From positions 1 to 64,000 of the forward strand of contig DASSHI010000015.1 in NCBI GenBank assembly GCA_035693025.1: a stretch of DNA of 64,000 bases. The letters run 5' to 3'. The translations under genes and the position numbers were made by a program. Each line of letters begins with the position of its first letter. Position 1 is the first letter of the stretch. Below the pieces are notes generated by a model. The model made no database searches, was not told where the DNA came from, and saw only the letters and a list, made by a program, of their open reading frames with translations. Of the stretch, positions 8,642 through 17,081 are shown piece after piece. The stretch is from VRUE01 sp035693025 (GTDB lineage: Bacteria > Actinomycetota > Thermoleophilia > Solirubrobacterales > 70-9).

Positions 8642-10860
8642 AGGTCGAGTTTCGGCTCTTGGAGTCCGAGATCCTCTTGGGCGGTACTGAGCAGCATTTG
8701 CTCGAAGGGCGGTAGGTCGAGTGCTGAGGCATCAAGGTTGACAAGGACATCAAGCAGCGCGTCGATGTCCTCGCCTGCTGCCAGGAGCTGCGATTCGAGC
8801 TTGCGGATCAGCTCGACCGGAAGCCCGTACTCATCAAGGGCGGCGAGTGGATAAGGCAGAAAGAGATTCTCCAGGCGGCCGATGTAGGGCTCGTAATCCC
8901 CAGCGGTAATGCCGCGGCGCGGCAGTACGACGCTCTGGATCGCACCCGCCGCTCGCAGCCAGCGCGGGGCTTCGAAACTCAACCCGCTTCGAAGGAACTT
9001 GAGAAAGGCGAGGATCGCGCCATCGACGTCCCGATCGTTGTCTTCGGCATATTTGACCTGGCTATCGAGAACCCGTCGGGGAGCGTCACCACTTGCCAGC
9101 GCGCCGATCCAGAACACCAGCTGCTTCATTGAAAACGCGCCAAATGGGCGTCCCATGCGTCTCTTGGTGCCGAAGACCTGCTCGTTGACCATCTCGAAGA
9201 TGGGGAGCAACTGTTCGTTACGCGGATAGGGGCCGCCCCAAGATATTTGGGCGGCAGTCTCGTCTGAGGCATCTTCGATCGCTGCTGCCAGCTTCAGTTG
9301 GTCCTGAAGGCCAACCGTGGGGCTCGCCTCAAAGACCTTGGAGTTAAGGGGCGATGCTTCAAGCATCTCTGCCAGGCGCTCCTTCGGACCGCTCTGGACG
9401 TGCTCAGGCTCCAGCCCGAGGAAGAAATCGGCAGGGGTCTCCTCGGACTGCGAAAGAATTGGAATGTCGACCTCCTTCAACGGTGGCAACGGCGGTTCCT
9501 CAAAGACGTAGACCCTTCCGCTGATATGTGCCGACATCCGCCCGCTGCGCCCTCGGATGTTGTTGTAGGTAAAGAGGTCGATCGGAGTCTGCGTGCCGAT
9601 CGTCGCGTCGTAAACCACAACGTTCTTTGCCTTAGTGTTGACTCCCTCAATCAACGTTGGCGTACAAACCAAGAAATTGATCTCCTCGCGATCGAATGCG
9701 CCGACCAAGTAGGTACCTAGCGCCCGCGGCAGTTGTCCGTGATGAACGCCGACTCCTGCGGCGAGCGCTCGCGCGGCCCGCCAGCGCGGGTGGTAGTGGG
9801 TCGCCATCCAATCGGCGGCTTCGTCTGCCAGACCAGTGGCCTGGCCAAATCCAGCATCGGCGATCTGCATCGCGACTGCTTCAGCACGCTCCGGCGAGGA
9901 GCAATAGACAAGGGTACGCTCACCGCGCTCCGCGCACGCCCTTGCCACCGCGAGCAGCCGCTCATCCTTGGAACCGGGGCCCAATTCGGCAATCACCTCG
10001 ACCGAGACAGTCGTGTCCCAAGAGTCGATCCAGACGCAGTCAAGCTGGTTCAGGGTTGCCTCACTGATCCCGCCGACGTTGGGACCCAGCAGATAGAACT
10101 GTGCGCCGGTCCGGAGCAGCTTGAAGAAGGCGAGGTTCAGCAGCCGGGTGCGGTCATCGGCGCCTACCTCCAGATCTTCGATCGAGAGCTTGTAGAACTC
10201 GTCGACCACGAAGAGATCGACAGGCGGCAGCTCGTCGAATTCGAGCACCCGCTCCTGGGTCAGCACGTAAACGGTCTTCTCACCAGGCTCCTGGCCGACG
10301 TGAGTGAGGACCTTGTAGCTATCGCCCAGAAGCCGCGAGAGTCGGCGCCTGGTCTCGTCGATCAGCGCGATCGTTGGCACGACCACGATCACGTTTGAGA
10401 ATCGTCCGCTGGCGAGGACTCCGTCGATCACTCGGCTCTTGCCGAAGCTCGTCGGCGCGCTCAGAATCACATTGCGGCCGTCCATAAGCAGCGCGTAGGC
10501 ATACGCCTGCTCGCGGTGCCAGACGATCTCTTCACCGAACTCGCCAGGCGGACGGTGGGCCTCGTAGGCGAACAGGTCGCTTACATCAAGCTCGCCCGGT
10601 TTGAGGTAGGGGTAGAGCCCGATCTTCGCGAGCAGCGAATCGAGCATCGGCTCGGCGTCTCCGAGCCGTTCGCGATGCTCGACCAGCCGGATGATCAACT
10701 CGCGAGCCCGACGCAGTTCCTCGTCCGCGGGATTATCAGACTTCGCCTCAGCCAGGGCGTGAGCATGAGAGACGGAGCGCAGCACCCCGAACGGGTCCGA
10801 TGCGACGGCATCGGGGTCACCAAGGAGCTCGTGCAGATCCTCTACGCCCGGCCCTGCCAT
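8638..10860 (-). CDS. hamB: Hachiman defence helicase HamB
   Basis: A 740-residue superfamily 2 helicase. A leader of about 110 residues precedes the motor core, with Walker A-type motif APTSFGKS (135-142), VPTIALIDE (motif Ia), and DEFY replacing the usual DEAD/DEAH box (220-223). Later come YCSSPERAEA, CTPTLIEGVN and the motif VI arginine segment GRSGRMS. The C-terminal about 250 residues have no obvious motif. It overlaps the upstream DUF1837 gene hamA by 19 bases. An SF2 helicase paired with a DUF1837 protein is the established composition of the Hachiman anti-phage system, in which HamB controls the HamA nuclease. The pair sits in a tRNA-linked island. Confidence 0.82.
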   Translation of the reverse strand: MAGPGVEDLHELLGDPDAVASDPFGVLRSVSHAHALAEAKSDNPADEELRRARELIIRLVEHRERLGDAEPMLDSLLAKIGLYPYLKPGELDVSDLFAYEAHRPPGEFGEEIVWHREQAYAYALLMDGRNVILSAPTSFGKSRVIDGVLASGRFSNVIVVVPTIALIDETRRRLSRLLGDSYKVLTHVGQEPGEKTVYVLTQERVLEFDELPPVDLFVVDEFYKLSIEDLEVGADDRTRLLNLAFFKLLRTGAQFYLLGPNVGGISEATLNQLDCVWIDSWDTTVSVEVIAELGPGSKDERLLAVARACAERGERTLVYCSSPERAEAVAMQIADAGFGQATGLADEAADWMATHYHPRWRAARALAAGVGVHHGQLPRALGTYLVGAFDREEINFLVCTPTLIEGVNTKAKNVVVYDATIGTQTPIDLFTYNNIRGRSGRMSAHISGRVYVFEEPPLPPLKEVDIPILSQSEETPADFFLGLEPEHVQSGPKERLAEMLEASPLNSKVFEASPTVGLQDQLKLAAAIEDASDETAAQISWGGPYPRNEQLLPIFEMVNEQVFGTKRRMGRPFGAFSMKQLVFWIGALASGDAPRRVLDSQVKYAEDNDRDVDGAILAFLKFLRSGLSFEAPRWLRAAGAIQSVVLPRRGITAGDYEPYIGRLENLFLPYPLAALDEYGLPVELIRKLESQLLAAGEDIDALLDVLVNLDASALDLPPFEQMLLSTAQEDLGLQEPKLDL

Positions 10861-11717
10861 TGCCGCAATTCCTCATGGAGCAGTCGCGTCAGCTCCTTCT
10901 TATCCTTGACTGGGAGGACAATGAGATCGATCACGACGCTTCGCGGCAGCGGCTTGTTCTCGATCTTTTCCAGCAGCTTTGCGCGAGCCTCTACCGCCTC
11001 CCTCTCCATCGCCTGCGCGAACTCGGTGCTGACCTCCTCGTGTTCACCGATGAATTTTCGGTCGTAAGCGAGAAAGACGGGGACATGAATCCGGGAGACG
11101 ATTTGGTCGAGGGGCTGCTCCTCGTCGAGCAGTTCGCGAAGTTCGTCCGCGTAAGGATGCGCGTCGTCGATCTTCTCGATGACGAACGCGAACTCGTCAC
11201 GCAGATAATCGCGCGAGAGGTGCTCCCGCAGCTCATCAGCGACTGCGTCGATCGCTTCATGCCGGCGGCTATAGAACTTTGCCTCGCCTAGCCAGAGGTC
11301 GAGCTGACCATCCTCGGCCCGGGAGATGTGGACACAGTCGAAGCCCTTGACCGTGTCGTTGGCGGTGTCCTTGAAGTAAATCTTCGAAATTGCGATGTCG
11401 GTCCCAAACTCGTGGCGAATCACGGCGTGCAACATCAACTCGCCGAACTCGCCGCGACTCTTGTAGCCGTCGGACGTGTAGACCTTCAGCGCTGCCCTTC
11501 GGGCCATCTTCATCATCGTTGCCGTCGTCGGCCGATCGCTGTAGCGAAGCGCCCACTCGGGCAGCCAAAGACAGATGTGCCGGGCGAGCTCCTCTGCGCG
11601 CCAGCGCTGTTCATCGAAGCCAGGGCACATTGCCAGCACCTGTGGGGCATCCGCCGGGGTAATTACATGCGCGCGGACTGTGAGGAACTTCGCTGGCGGA
11701 TTGATCAGCTGGGCCAT
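10842..11717 (-). CDS. hamA: Hachiman effector HamA (DUF1837)
   Basis: A 291-residue protein with the DUF1837 pattern and a PD-(D/E)XK-like nuclease arrangement: an FGELMLH segment with E93, GFD with D127, and GEAK with E145 and K147. In Hachiman systems HamA is the DNA-cleaving effector held by the HamB helicase. Here hamA is the first gene, and the following helicase gene starts inside its 3' end. The start at 11717 is an ATG about 220 bases from the divergent toxin start, so the promoter must lie in 11718-11810. All catalytic-looking residues are present, so the effector appears intact. Confidence 0.82.
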   Translation of the reverse strand: MAQLINPPAKFLTVRAHVITPADAPQVLAMCPGFDEQRWRAEELARHICLWLPEWALRYSDRPTTATMMKMARRAALKVYTSDGYKSRGEFGELMLHAVIRHEFGTDIAISKIYFKDTANDTVKGFDCVHISRAEDGQLDLWLGEAKFYSRRHEAIDAVADELREHLSRDYLRDEFAFVIEKIDDAHPYADELRELLDEEQPLDQIVSRIHVPVFLAYDRKFIGEHEEVSTEFAQAMEREAVEARAKLLEKIENKPLPRSVVIDLIVLPVKDKKELTRLLHEELRQWQGRA

Positions 11718-11810
11718 GCGCTATTCGCTCTCTCGTTCCGCCATCTGGTCATCGGGCGGGGATGCTGCCATACCTAGACAGGTCACGTCGGTATTACGAG
11801 CCCAAACCCG

Positions 11811-11942
11811 GGCACAGAGGTCCTTGCCCATCAACGCACGATCGCGCTAAGCGAGATGGAGGCGACGCGCTTCCTTGACGCGCTCGAGCGACCCGACGAG
11901 GGTACGGTCGCGCGGCTCGAAGAGCTCCGCCGTCGCGCGTGA
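11811..11942 (+). pseudogene. TacA-type (DUF1778) antitoxin, C-terminal fragment
   Basis: The frame ending at TGA 11940-11942 encodes GTEVLAHQRTIALSEMEATR followed by FLDALERPDEGTVARLEEL. This matches the C-terminal toxin-binding half of DUF1778 antitoxins partnered with GNAT toxins. The N-terminal ribbon-helix-helix DNA-binding part is missing: upstream the frame reads unrelated sequence next to the hamA promoter region. The stop overlaps the toxin GTG (GTGA), the normal arrangement for the pair. It was probably truncated when the Hachiman block was inserted or deleted alongside. Confidence 0.65.
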
Positions 11943-12457
11943 GCGACGAGGGCTCGCTCACCGAGCGCTACGACCCAGTTTGCCACGACGTAGCGGACTT
12001 TGCCTGCGGCGAGGAGTCGCTCGACCGCTGGCTTCATCGCTACGCGGGTCAAGGTGAGCGGCGGGATGCGACTCGCACCTGTGTCGCGGCCGACGCGCGT
12101 GGCGCGGTGAGCGGCGATTACACGCTCGTAGCCGGGCAGATCGAGCACCCCGAGGCGACCGAAGGGGTCCGCAAAGGCCTCTCGCGGCGCTTCCCTATCC
12201 CAGCGGGGATCCTGGCCCGGCTGGCCGTCGACACCAGCAGTCAGAGGCAGGGACTCGGCGCCCGCTTGCTCAGGGACGCACTTGAACGTATATGCAGGGC
12301 TGCGCAGGAGGTCGCTATCCGAGCGGTGGTCGTGCACGCGATCGACGATGCGGCGGCTTGCTTCTATGAGTGTTTCGGCTTCCGCGGCCTCAGCACGGCG
12401 CCCCGAACCCTGATGGTGACGCTGGCCGAGCTCCGCAAGGCCGACTTCGGGCCATAG
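11939..12457 (+). CDS. GNAT-family toxin, TacT type
   Basis: A 172-residue GCN5-related N-acetyltransferase. It has the early segment DPVCHDVADFACGEESLDRW typical of antitoxin-linked GNATs, the acetyl-CoA-binding motif QRQGLG (102-107), and a C-terminal FYECFGF segment (about 142-148). TacT-type toxins acetylate charged tRNAs and stop translation. The GTG start overlaps the antitoxin stop by four bases. Since the antitoxin lacks its DNA-binding half, autoregulation is probably lost. The remaining C-terminal antitoxin piece could still neutralise the toxin if it is translated. Confidence 0.8.
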   Translation: MSDEGSLTERYDPVCHDVADFACGEESLDRWLHRYAGQGERRDATRTCVAADARGAVSGDYTLVAGQIEHPEATEGVRKGLSRRFPIPAGILARLAVDTSSQRQGLGARLLRDALERICRAAQEVAIRAVVVHAIDDAAACFYECFGFRGLSTAPRTLMVTLAELRKADFGP

Positions 12458-12464
12458 TCCTCAG

Positions 12465-12517
12465 CTCCGAATCTCCGATCTCCTTTATGGACTCTTGTCC
12501 GTCGCCCCCCAGTGTCC
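12465..12517 (+). repeat. Imperfect copy of the island-end sequence
   Basis: Downstream of the GNAT toxin the segment CCGAATCTCCGATCTCC, then TTTATGGACTC and GTCCGTCGCCCCC, resembles 17012-17061 (CTCGAATCTCGATCCGG, then TTTGAGGACTCC and CCCCGTCGCTCCC). The resemblance extends over about 50 bases with several differences. It may mark an older integration boundary or simply a dispersed intergenic repeat. Confidence 0.4.
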
Positions 12518-12709
12518 TCAGGGGTTCGCCGTAAGAGCCGCAACAATGTTTAGATGATCTGTGGATTGACCGGGAAGCCCCATCACTTGTTCTTCATGCG
12601 GTCGGCTTGGTGGTGCGCCGACTGCAGGCAGAAGATCGAGTCTTGTTGCGATGGCGGCGGGTGTCCATCCGTAGCAGATGTTGACACTTGGGATGGTGGT
12701 ATCGCCGCT

Positions 12710-13546
12710 TCAGCGACGGAGCGGCTGCAGCTCGATCGTCGTCTCCGCGAGGCGAAACCAGAGCTGTTTGCCAAGTGAGCCCGCACGGCGTGTCGGAACG
12801 CCTGCCGCCTCGAGAGCGACCTCGGCGGCGCTGAGGTCGCTGACTCCAAAGCAGACGTGGTTGGGCCGCGGTCCCGGGAAATCTGTCTCGTTCGTATGCG
12901 CGGCTCGTGAGTTGAGATGTATCCGGCTGCGTCCCGCCTGCAGCCAGCGGCCAGGAACCGTGATCTCGGGTGGCCGTGGTATCTCGATCAGGCCGAGTGC
13001 TTGGACGAGCAATTCGACGATGGTCTCTTCTTCGTCGGGATGGACGTGGATGCTGACGTGCTCGACCTCCACTACTCCCTCGCTGGCTGCTTCGGCAGCC
13101 TCCTCCTGATTGGCCATGATCCACAGGAACGACAGATGTACTTGGGTGCCTGACGTTTCGACGAACCGGCCTGCGGAGCTTGCGATCGAGAGCAACCGCA
13201 GCAGGAGTTGCGGGCGGGTGGCCCAACGTTCCACGTCGGCGAGTGAGGCGTCGAGCTTGGCGTCGAGCTCGTCGAGCGGAAGCCGCTCCCATACGAGCGC
13301 GAGACGGGAAAGCGCTTCGTAGCAGAAGACGTGAGGTATCCATACCTGCCCGTCAACTGGCGCGGGACGCTTGTCCCCACCCAGCGCTAGTGGATCGTCG
13401 AAGCCACGCGTTCGGCGAGACGTCAAGAGCGCGTTGCCGAAGGCGAGGGCCAGCCCCGAGTCGATAGGCCCTTCCACTGAGATTCTGTTGGCAGGCTTGG
13501 CTTCGACCCCTGCCTCGACGAGCAGTGGTGGCGGAAGAGCCATCAA
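12710..13546 (-). CDS. VOC-domain protein with unrecognised N-terminal half
   Basis: A 278-residue protein. Residues about 165-278 (VEVEHVSIHVHPDEEETIVE, then PNHVCFGVSDLSAAEVALEA and a LWFRLAETTIELQ ending) have the vicinal-oxygen-chelate pattern of glyoxalase and bleomycin-resistance proteins. The first about 150 residues (alpha-helical, HVFCYEALSRLALVW) match nothing I know. It overlaps the stop of the upstream AdoHcy-hydrolase-like gene (13543-13546), so the two are translated together. VOC domains can isomerise, dioxygenate or sequester small molecules, and no metal ligand set is certain here. It is part of the unexplained module within the island. Confidence 0.7.
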   Translation of the reverse strand: MMALPPPLLVEAGVEAKPANRISVEGPIDSGLALAFGNALLTSRRTRGFDDPLALGGDKRPAPVDGQVWIPHVFCYEALSRLALVWERLPLDELDAKLDASLADVERWATRPQLLLRLLSIASSAGRFVETSGTQVHLSFLWIMANQEEAAEAASEGVVEVEHVSIHVHPDEEETIVELLVQALGLIEIPRPPEITVPGRWLQAGRSRIHLNSRAAHTNETDFPGPRPNHVCFGVSDLSAAEVALEAAGVPTRRAGSLGKQLWFRLAETTIELQPLRR

Positions 13547-15231
13547 TTTACGCCCAGTTCTGGGCAGATCCCCGGCTCGAGTGTTAGAAAATCATGCAGC
13601 AACGTCCCTTCGTTGAGGATGTCGTTTGCACGTTTCGAATCATTTCCCGGCTGCCAAGGAGGATCGGCGTTTGCCAACGTGATCACGCCGGCGAGAAGGC
13701 TTGCCATGACGAGGTCTGACTGCTGGTTGGGCATGCTCTCAGCGAAGTGGAAGTTGACCGGGAAGCCATCCGCCACCAAAAGGATCTTGCAGTCCGAGTT
13801 CTTGCGCGGGACATAGAGTGTTCCTACCGTGCCGAAGGGAGATGACACGCACAGTTGTTCGAGTGCCTCCTTGTCGAAGGCCACATCACGGGAGGTGAGA
13901 CTGACCAGCACGCAATCCCGCTCAATACGCTCAAACGCGGCGGCCCCGACCGCTCCCGGTTCCGCGCACGAGAGTATGTACCGAGGCTGCACTTCGCCGA
14001 TCAGTCCGGCCAAATCCTCGCTGACCTGAAATCCGCGCTCCCGTGCGGCGACCAGCCTTGAGGGAGATGAGTCGGCGATCTGCACGTCAACGTTCTGCCT
14101 GCGCAGCAGCTCCGCTAGAGCCTCGCCGATGGTTCCGAATCCGACAACGACGGCACGGCGCCCGTCGAATTTCTCTGCTGGGAGCAAGCGTCTCAAGCTG
14201 GTCAAGGCGGCTTGTGCCACGCCCTGTGCCTCCACCGTTGCCTTTAGCTCGCTCTCGGCGACGCTGAACACCGGCATACGGTGCTCCCCTTCAAAGGGTC
14301 GCAGCTTCCAGATCCCGCTCTTGGTCTGCTCGACCGTCCCCTTGAACAGGTTCAGGAAGGGCTCAAAGGATTCATGTAGGCGAGGAAGGATGTAGCCGCC
14401 GTCGTCGACTATGAGGGTGGGAACCCAGGTCTCTGTCCCGTGGTCGACCCGTGCTTTCTCGACTTTGCGGATGTGCTCGGTGATGCCCTCGTCTATTTCG
14501 GAATAGCGGTAGACGGAGACTCCAAGCCGGTCACGAATGTGAGCGTCTACTCGATGGGATAACCGATACCGGTACTCCTTGTCGATCACCGTCACCAGGT
14601 CTGGCTCGACTCCAAGCTGAACGGCCTTCTCGAGCAGAAGCACGAAATCGGTTTGGTGGTGAATCGTAAAGATCGCCGCGTGCCCAGTCAGCGGCTTGTC
14701 TCCGATCTCTTCGCCCACCCACGCGGGCGCGCGCGCTGCGACCGACGCCGTCAACGGCATGTCGTGAGCGAGCGCCTCAATCTCGAGCTTCGTAAAAGGC
14801 AGAGTGGAGAACAGGGCGGCGTGGAAGTCGCGGTCGCGGACGAGGCCTGAAACCGTCATCACGTATTCCGCTGGACGGCTGATTCGGTGTGGGCCGGGAA
14901 GCGCCACGGTAACGTCCAACCACTCATCGTTTCTTTGCCAGCGGGAGACCCTCAGCGGGGACCGGCCGAGCTTGGATTCTTCGGAGCGCCATCCCTCGTC
15001 GTCCAGGCGCTGAGAGAGCATTGACACGAGCTCCGTTACCTCCGGCGGCCTTCCACGAATGTGATGAGTCGCGCCAAAGGGTTGCGGATTTGGGGTCGGA
15101 TTCATAGCCGTGCACCGCTGGCTCGGGGGGAGCGGCGGCATGGCCTCGAGAAGCCCCCACCCACCGAAATATGTCCGCAGTACGCAGGGTTCGAGCGTGA
15201 AGCGGACGGTCTCACGCGCCCCGACGAGCAA
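13543..15231 (-). CDS. S-adenosylhomocysteine-hydrolase-like NAD-binding protein
   Basis: Up to 562 residues if the TTG at 15231 is used. ATGs at 15141 and 15105 are alternatives and none has a convincing ribosome-binding site. Residues 270-310 (PTLIVDDGGY, then FKGTVEQTKSGIWKL) and the Rossmann motif GFGTIG (364-369) follow the order of AdoHcy hydrolase. The adjacent segment (VFSVAESELKATVEAQGVAQ) keeps a Lys but seems to lack the usual Asp and Cys of the active site. The first about 180 residues are unlike the housekeeping enzyme. It probably binds NAD and an adenosyl ligand. Whether it hydrolyses AdoHcy is uncertain. It is co-translated with the VOC gene and divergent from a SAM methyltransferase. 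Confidence 0.7.
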   Translation of the reverse strand: MLVGARETVRFTLEPCVLRTYFGGWGLLEAMPPLPPSQRCTAMNPTPNPQPFGATHHIRGRPPEVTELVSMLSQRLDDEGWRSEESKLGRSPLRVSRWQRNDEWLDVTVALPGPHRISRPAEYVMTVSGLVRDRDFHAALFSTLPFTKLEIEALAHDMPLTASVAARAPAWVGEEIGDKPLTGHAAIFTIHHQTDFVLLLEKAVQLGVEPDLVTVIDKEYRYRLSHRVDAHIRDRLGVSVYRYSEIDEGITEHIRKVEKARVDHGTETWVPTLIVDDGGYILPRLHESFEPFLNLFKGTVEQTKSGIWKLRPFEGEHRMPVFSVAESELKATVEAQGVAQAALTSLRRLLPAEKFDGRRAVVVGFGTIGEALAELLRRQNVDVQIADSSPSRLVAARERGFQVSEDLAGLIGEVQPRYILSCAEPGAVGAAAFERIERDCVLVSLTSRDVAFDKEALEQLCVSSPFGTVGTLYVPRKNSDCKILLVADGFPVNFHFAESMPNQQSDLVMASLLAGVITLANADPPWQPGNDSKRANDILNEGTLLHDFLTLEPGICPELGVN

Positions 15232-15304
15232 AATCTCGGTAGCTTCACCGGGTGCGCTCCGTTCTGCTCCAACTACCAGTTAGGCGTCCTGGCGACGTGC
15301 CAGC

Positions 15305-16171
15305 ATGGGCCACCGTGAAGGCTCTGTGCCGAATACGCTGGGTGATCTGATGGCTGGTTCTACGGCCGAGTCGCCGACAGAGCTGTTCGAGAACGAGGCG
15401 GTTCGCGATAAGTTTCTCGCTCATTACGAGGATCTGCGTGGCAAGGTCCGGAGCGAGGTCGTGCGCCGGCATCTGGAGTCCATAGCGCTTATGGGGCGGT
15501 CGGCGAAGCCGCGCATCCTGGATGTCGGATGCGGCGATGGTCGCGACGCGCTTTGGCTGGCCTGCAACGGCTTCGATGTGATCGCGATCGATCCGGCGTC
15601 GGCAATGCTCGAAGCCGCGAGGAACAAACACGCCGAGGTCGACCCTGCCGGGTCGCTCGATTTCCATCAGGGCGACGTCGACTTCGCGCTTGACGAGTTC
15701 GGACCAGGCACATTCGATTTGGTGCTTTCGCACGGAGTCGCTATGTACCAGGACCGCCCAGCCGATTTCATCACCACCCACCTTCGTCTCCTGCGGCCTT
15801 TGGGCATCCTCTCCCTCTTGACGAAGAATGCGGACGCGCTGGCATTCCGAGCGGTTCGCGAGGCGACCGTGGACGAGGCGTTGATGCTCCTCGATGATTC
15901 GCAGAGCGTCGGTCATCTCGGTGTCACGACGGGAGCCCAGACGATCCAGTCGATTGCGGACATTGGCTTTGCGGCAGGCGCAACGGTGCGAAGTTGGGCG
16001 GGCGTCAGAGCTTTCACCGATTCTCCGACTGATCCGGTGTTGAAGGCGGACAGCGCGAAGGTGATCGAGCTGGAGTGGCGAGCGGCGCTGCGAGATCCAT
16101 ATCGTCAAGGTGCCGCCTTGCTTCACGTCCTGCTCATGCGGGGCGTGGATCTCAGCCTTCTGCCTGCATAG
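15305..16171 (+). CDS. Class I SAM-dependent methyltransferase (CmoM/SmtA-like)
   Basis: A 288-residue Rossmann methyltransferase. Motif I is ILDVGCGDG (71-79), followed by an acidic IDPASAML (motif II region) and FDLVLSHGVAMY (motif IV region). The opening segment ENEAVRDKFLAHYEDLRGKV resembles tRNA-uridine carboxymethyl methyltransferases such as CmoM. The start may be 15305 or the internal ATG at 15350. It is divergent from the AdoHcy-hydrolase-like gene across about 75 bases, suggesting shared regulation. Product recycling of AdoHcy by the neighbour would make biochemical sense. The substrate is not known. Confidence 0.8.
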   Translation: MGHREGSVPNTLGDLMAGSTAESPTELFENEAVRDKFLAHYEDLRGKVRSEVVRRHLESIALMGRSAKPRILDVGCGDGRDALWLACNGFDVIAIDPASAMLEAARNKHAEVDPAGSLDFHQGDVDFALDEFGPGTFDLVLSHGVAMYQDRPADFITTHLRLLRPLGILSLLTKNADALAFRAVREATVDEALMLLDDSQSVGHLGVTTGAQTIQSIADIGFAAGATVRSWAGVRAFTDSPTDPVLKADSAKVIELEWRAALRDPYRQGAALLHVLLMRGVDLSLLPA

Positions 16172-16184
16172 TCGGGCATCCATA

Positions 16185-16207
16185 GCCCGCGCAGACTATA
16201 CGCGGGC
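16185..16207 (+). terminator. Hairpin after the methyltransferase gene
   Basis: GCCCGCG (16185-16191) pairs with CGCGGGC (16201-16207) around a 9-base loop, 14 bases after the stop codon. There is no clear T tract, so it may be a weak or Rho-assisted terminator. Confidence 0.4.
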
Positions 16208-16345
16208 GTGCCTATAGAGGACTTATCCGGGTATCGTGAAGACCTTGACAGGGTGACCGCATTACCGTTCGAAGGTTGTCGAATGCACCTGCTGGGAGCG
16301 TGAGCAGGGGACGATGCTTATCGCCGCTCTACGAGCAGGAGGCGG

Positions 16346-16951
16346 ATGGCCCAGTTCGCGCATATGGCCTTTCTGAGCCTCGAGCACATGGCGCAGTGGG
16401 GCGAGGTGTTTACGGGGGTCGCGTCTCTGGTGATCGCCGGCGGGGTAGCGCTGGCATACCGCGACTACCGTCGGCAGGCGCAGGAGAGTCGGGTCGCGCT
16501 GCTGACGGGGATGAGTCGCTACGTGAACGAAGTGGCGATTCTGTTGGTCGAGCACCCGGAGATGGTGCCGTTCTTCCGCAACGGCGAGCCGCCGGACGAC
16601 AATGACCGGCGGCAGGCCGAAGCGATCGCGATGGCACTCGCAAACGCTTTGGACCATGTCCTCTTTCGGCTGGGAAGTATCAAGGGGTCAAAGCAGGAGA
16701 AGGAAGCCTGGATTGAATATTGCAAGGATCTTAAGCAGAACAGCCCGGTAATGGTCGAGCTACTCGATGAACACAAGGAGTGGTACGGAGAGCCGCTGCG
16801 CAAGCAATTCGGGGGTGGACTGAGATGCTTTCCGGGCTCACCAGAGCGTGACTCCGTGACAATGTCTCGGAGTCGGCTACCAGCCGAGGACCCGCCGGAT
16901 CGAAGTCCGACTCAGCATCGAGGGGCCAGTTCGATGCGGCAGTCGCGTTGA
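16346..16951 (+). CDS. Membrane-anchored protein of unknown function
   Basis: A 201-residue protein with one N-terminal membrane helix (about 18-37, EVFTGVASLVIAGGVALAYR). A soluble helical domain follows (residues about 40-155) with EHPEMVPFFRNGEPPDDNDR and EWYGEPLRKQFGGGLRCFPG. This layout, a single helix followed by a cytoplasmic helical domain ending in a short aromatic segment, occurs in several uncharacterised actinobacterial families (DUF4760/DUF6082-like). The last about 40 residues are low-complexity and polar and may be read-through into degraded sequence near the island end. The start could also be the ATG at 16364. No function is assigned. Confidence 0.6.
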   Translation: MAQFAHMAFLSLEHMAQWGEVFTGVASLVIAGGVALAYRDYRRQAQESRVALLTGMSRYVNEVAILLVEHPEMVPFFRNGEPPDDNDRRQAEAIAMALANALDHVLFRLGSIKGSKQEKEAWIEYCKDLKQNSPVMVELLDEHKEWYGEPLRKQFGGGLRCFPGSPERDSVTMSRSRLPAEDPPDRSPTQHRGASSMRQSR

Positions 16952-17048
16952 CGCTCTGAGGGCCTGAGCGACTTCTTCCGCCAGGCCGGCTACGTCGAGG
17001 GGGCCGTCACCCTCGAATCTCGATCCGGTGTCCTTTGAGGACTCCTGC

Positions 17049-17061
17049 CCCGTCGCTCCCG
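17049..17061 (+). repeat. Putative attachment-site repeat, distal end of island
   Basis: An exact 13-base copy of the tRNA-Asp 3' terminus (7416-7428). It lies in the gap between the last island gene and the convergent VapC toxin gene. This placement at a module boundary supports its reading as attR. Confidence 0.6.
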
Positions 17062-17081
17062 TATCGCGTAGTGCTTACCTC

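Noticed and set aside
12554..12778. 74-residue plus-strand ORF with a WWCADC motif
   Set aside because: It overlaps the 3' end of the VOC gene, lacks a ribosome-binding site, and has no recognisable family. It could be a small zinc protein, but support is too weak to annotate.
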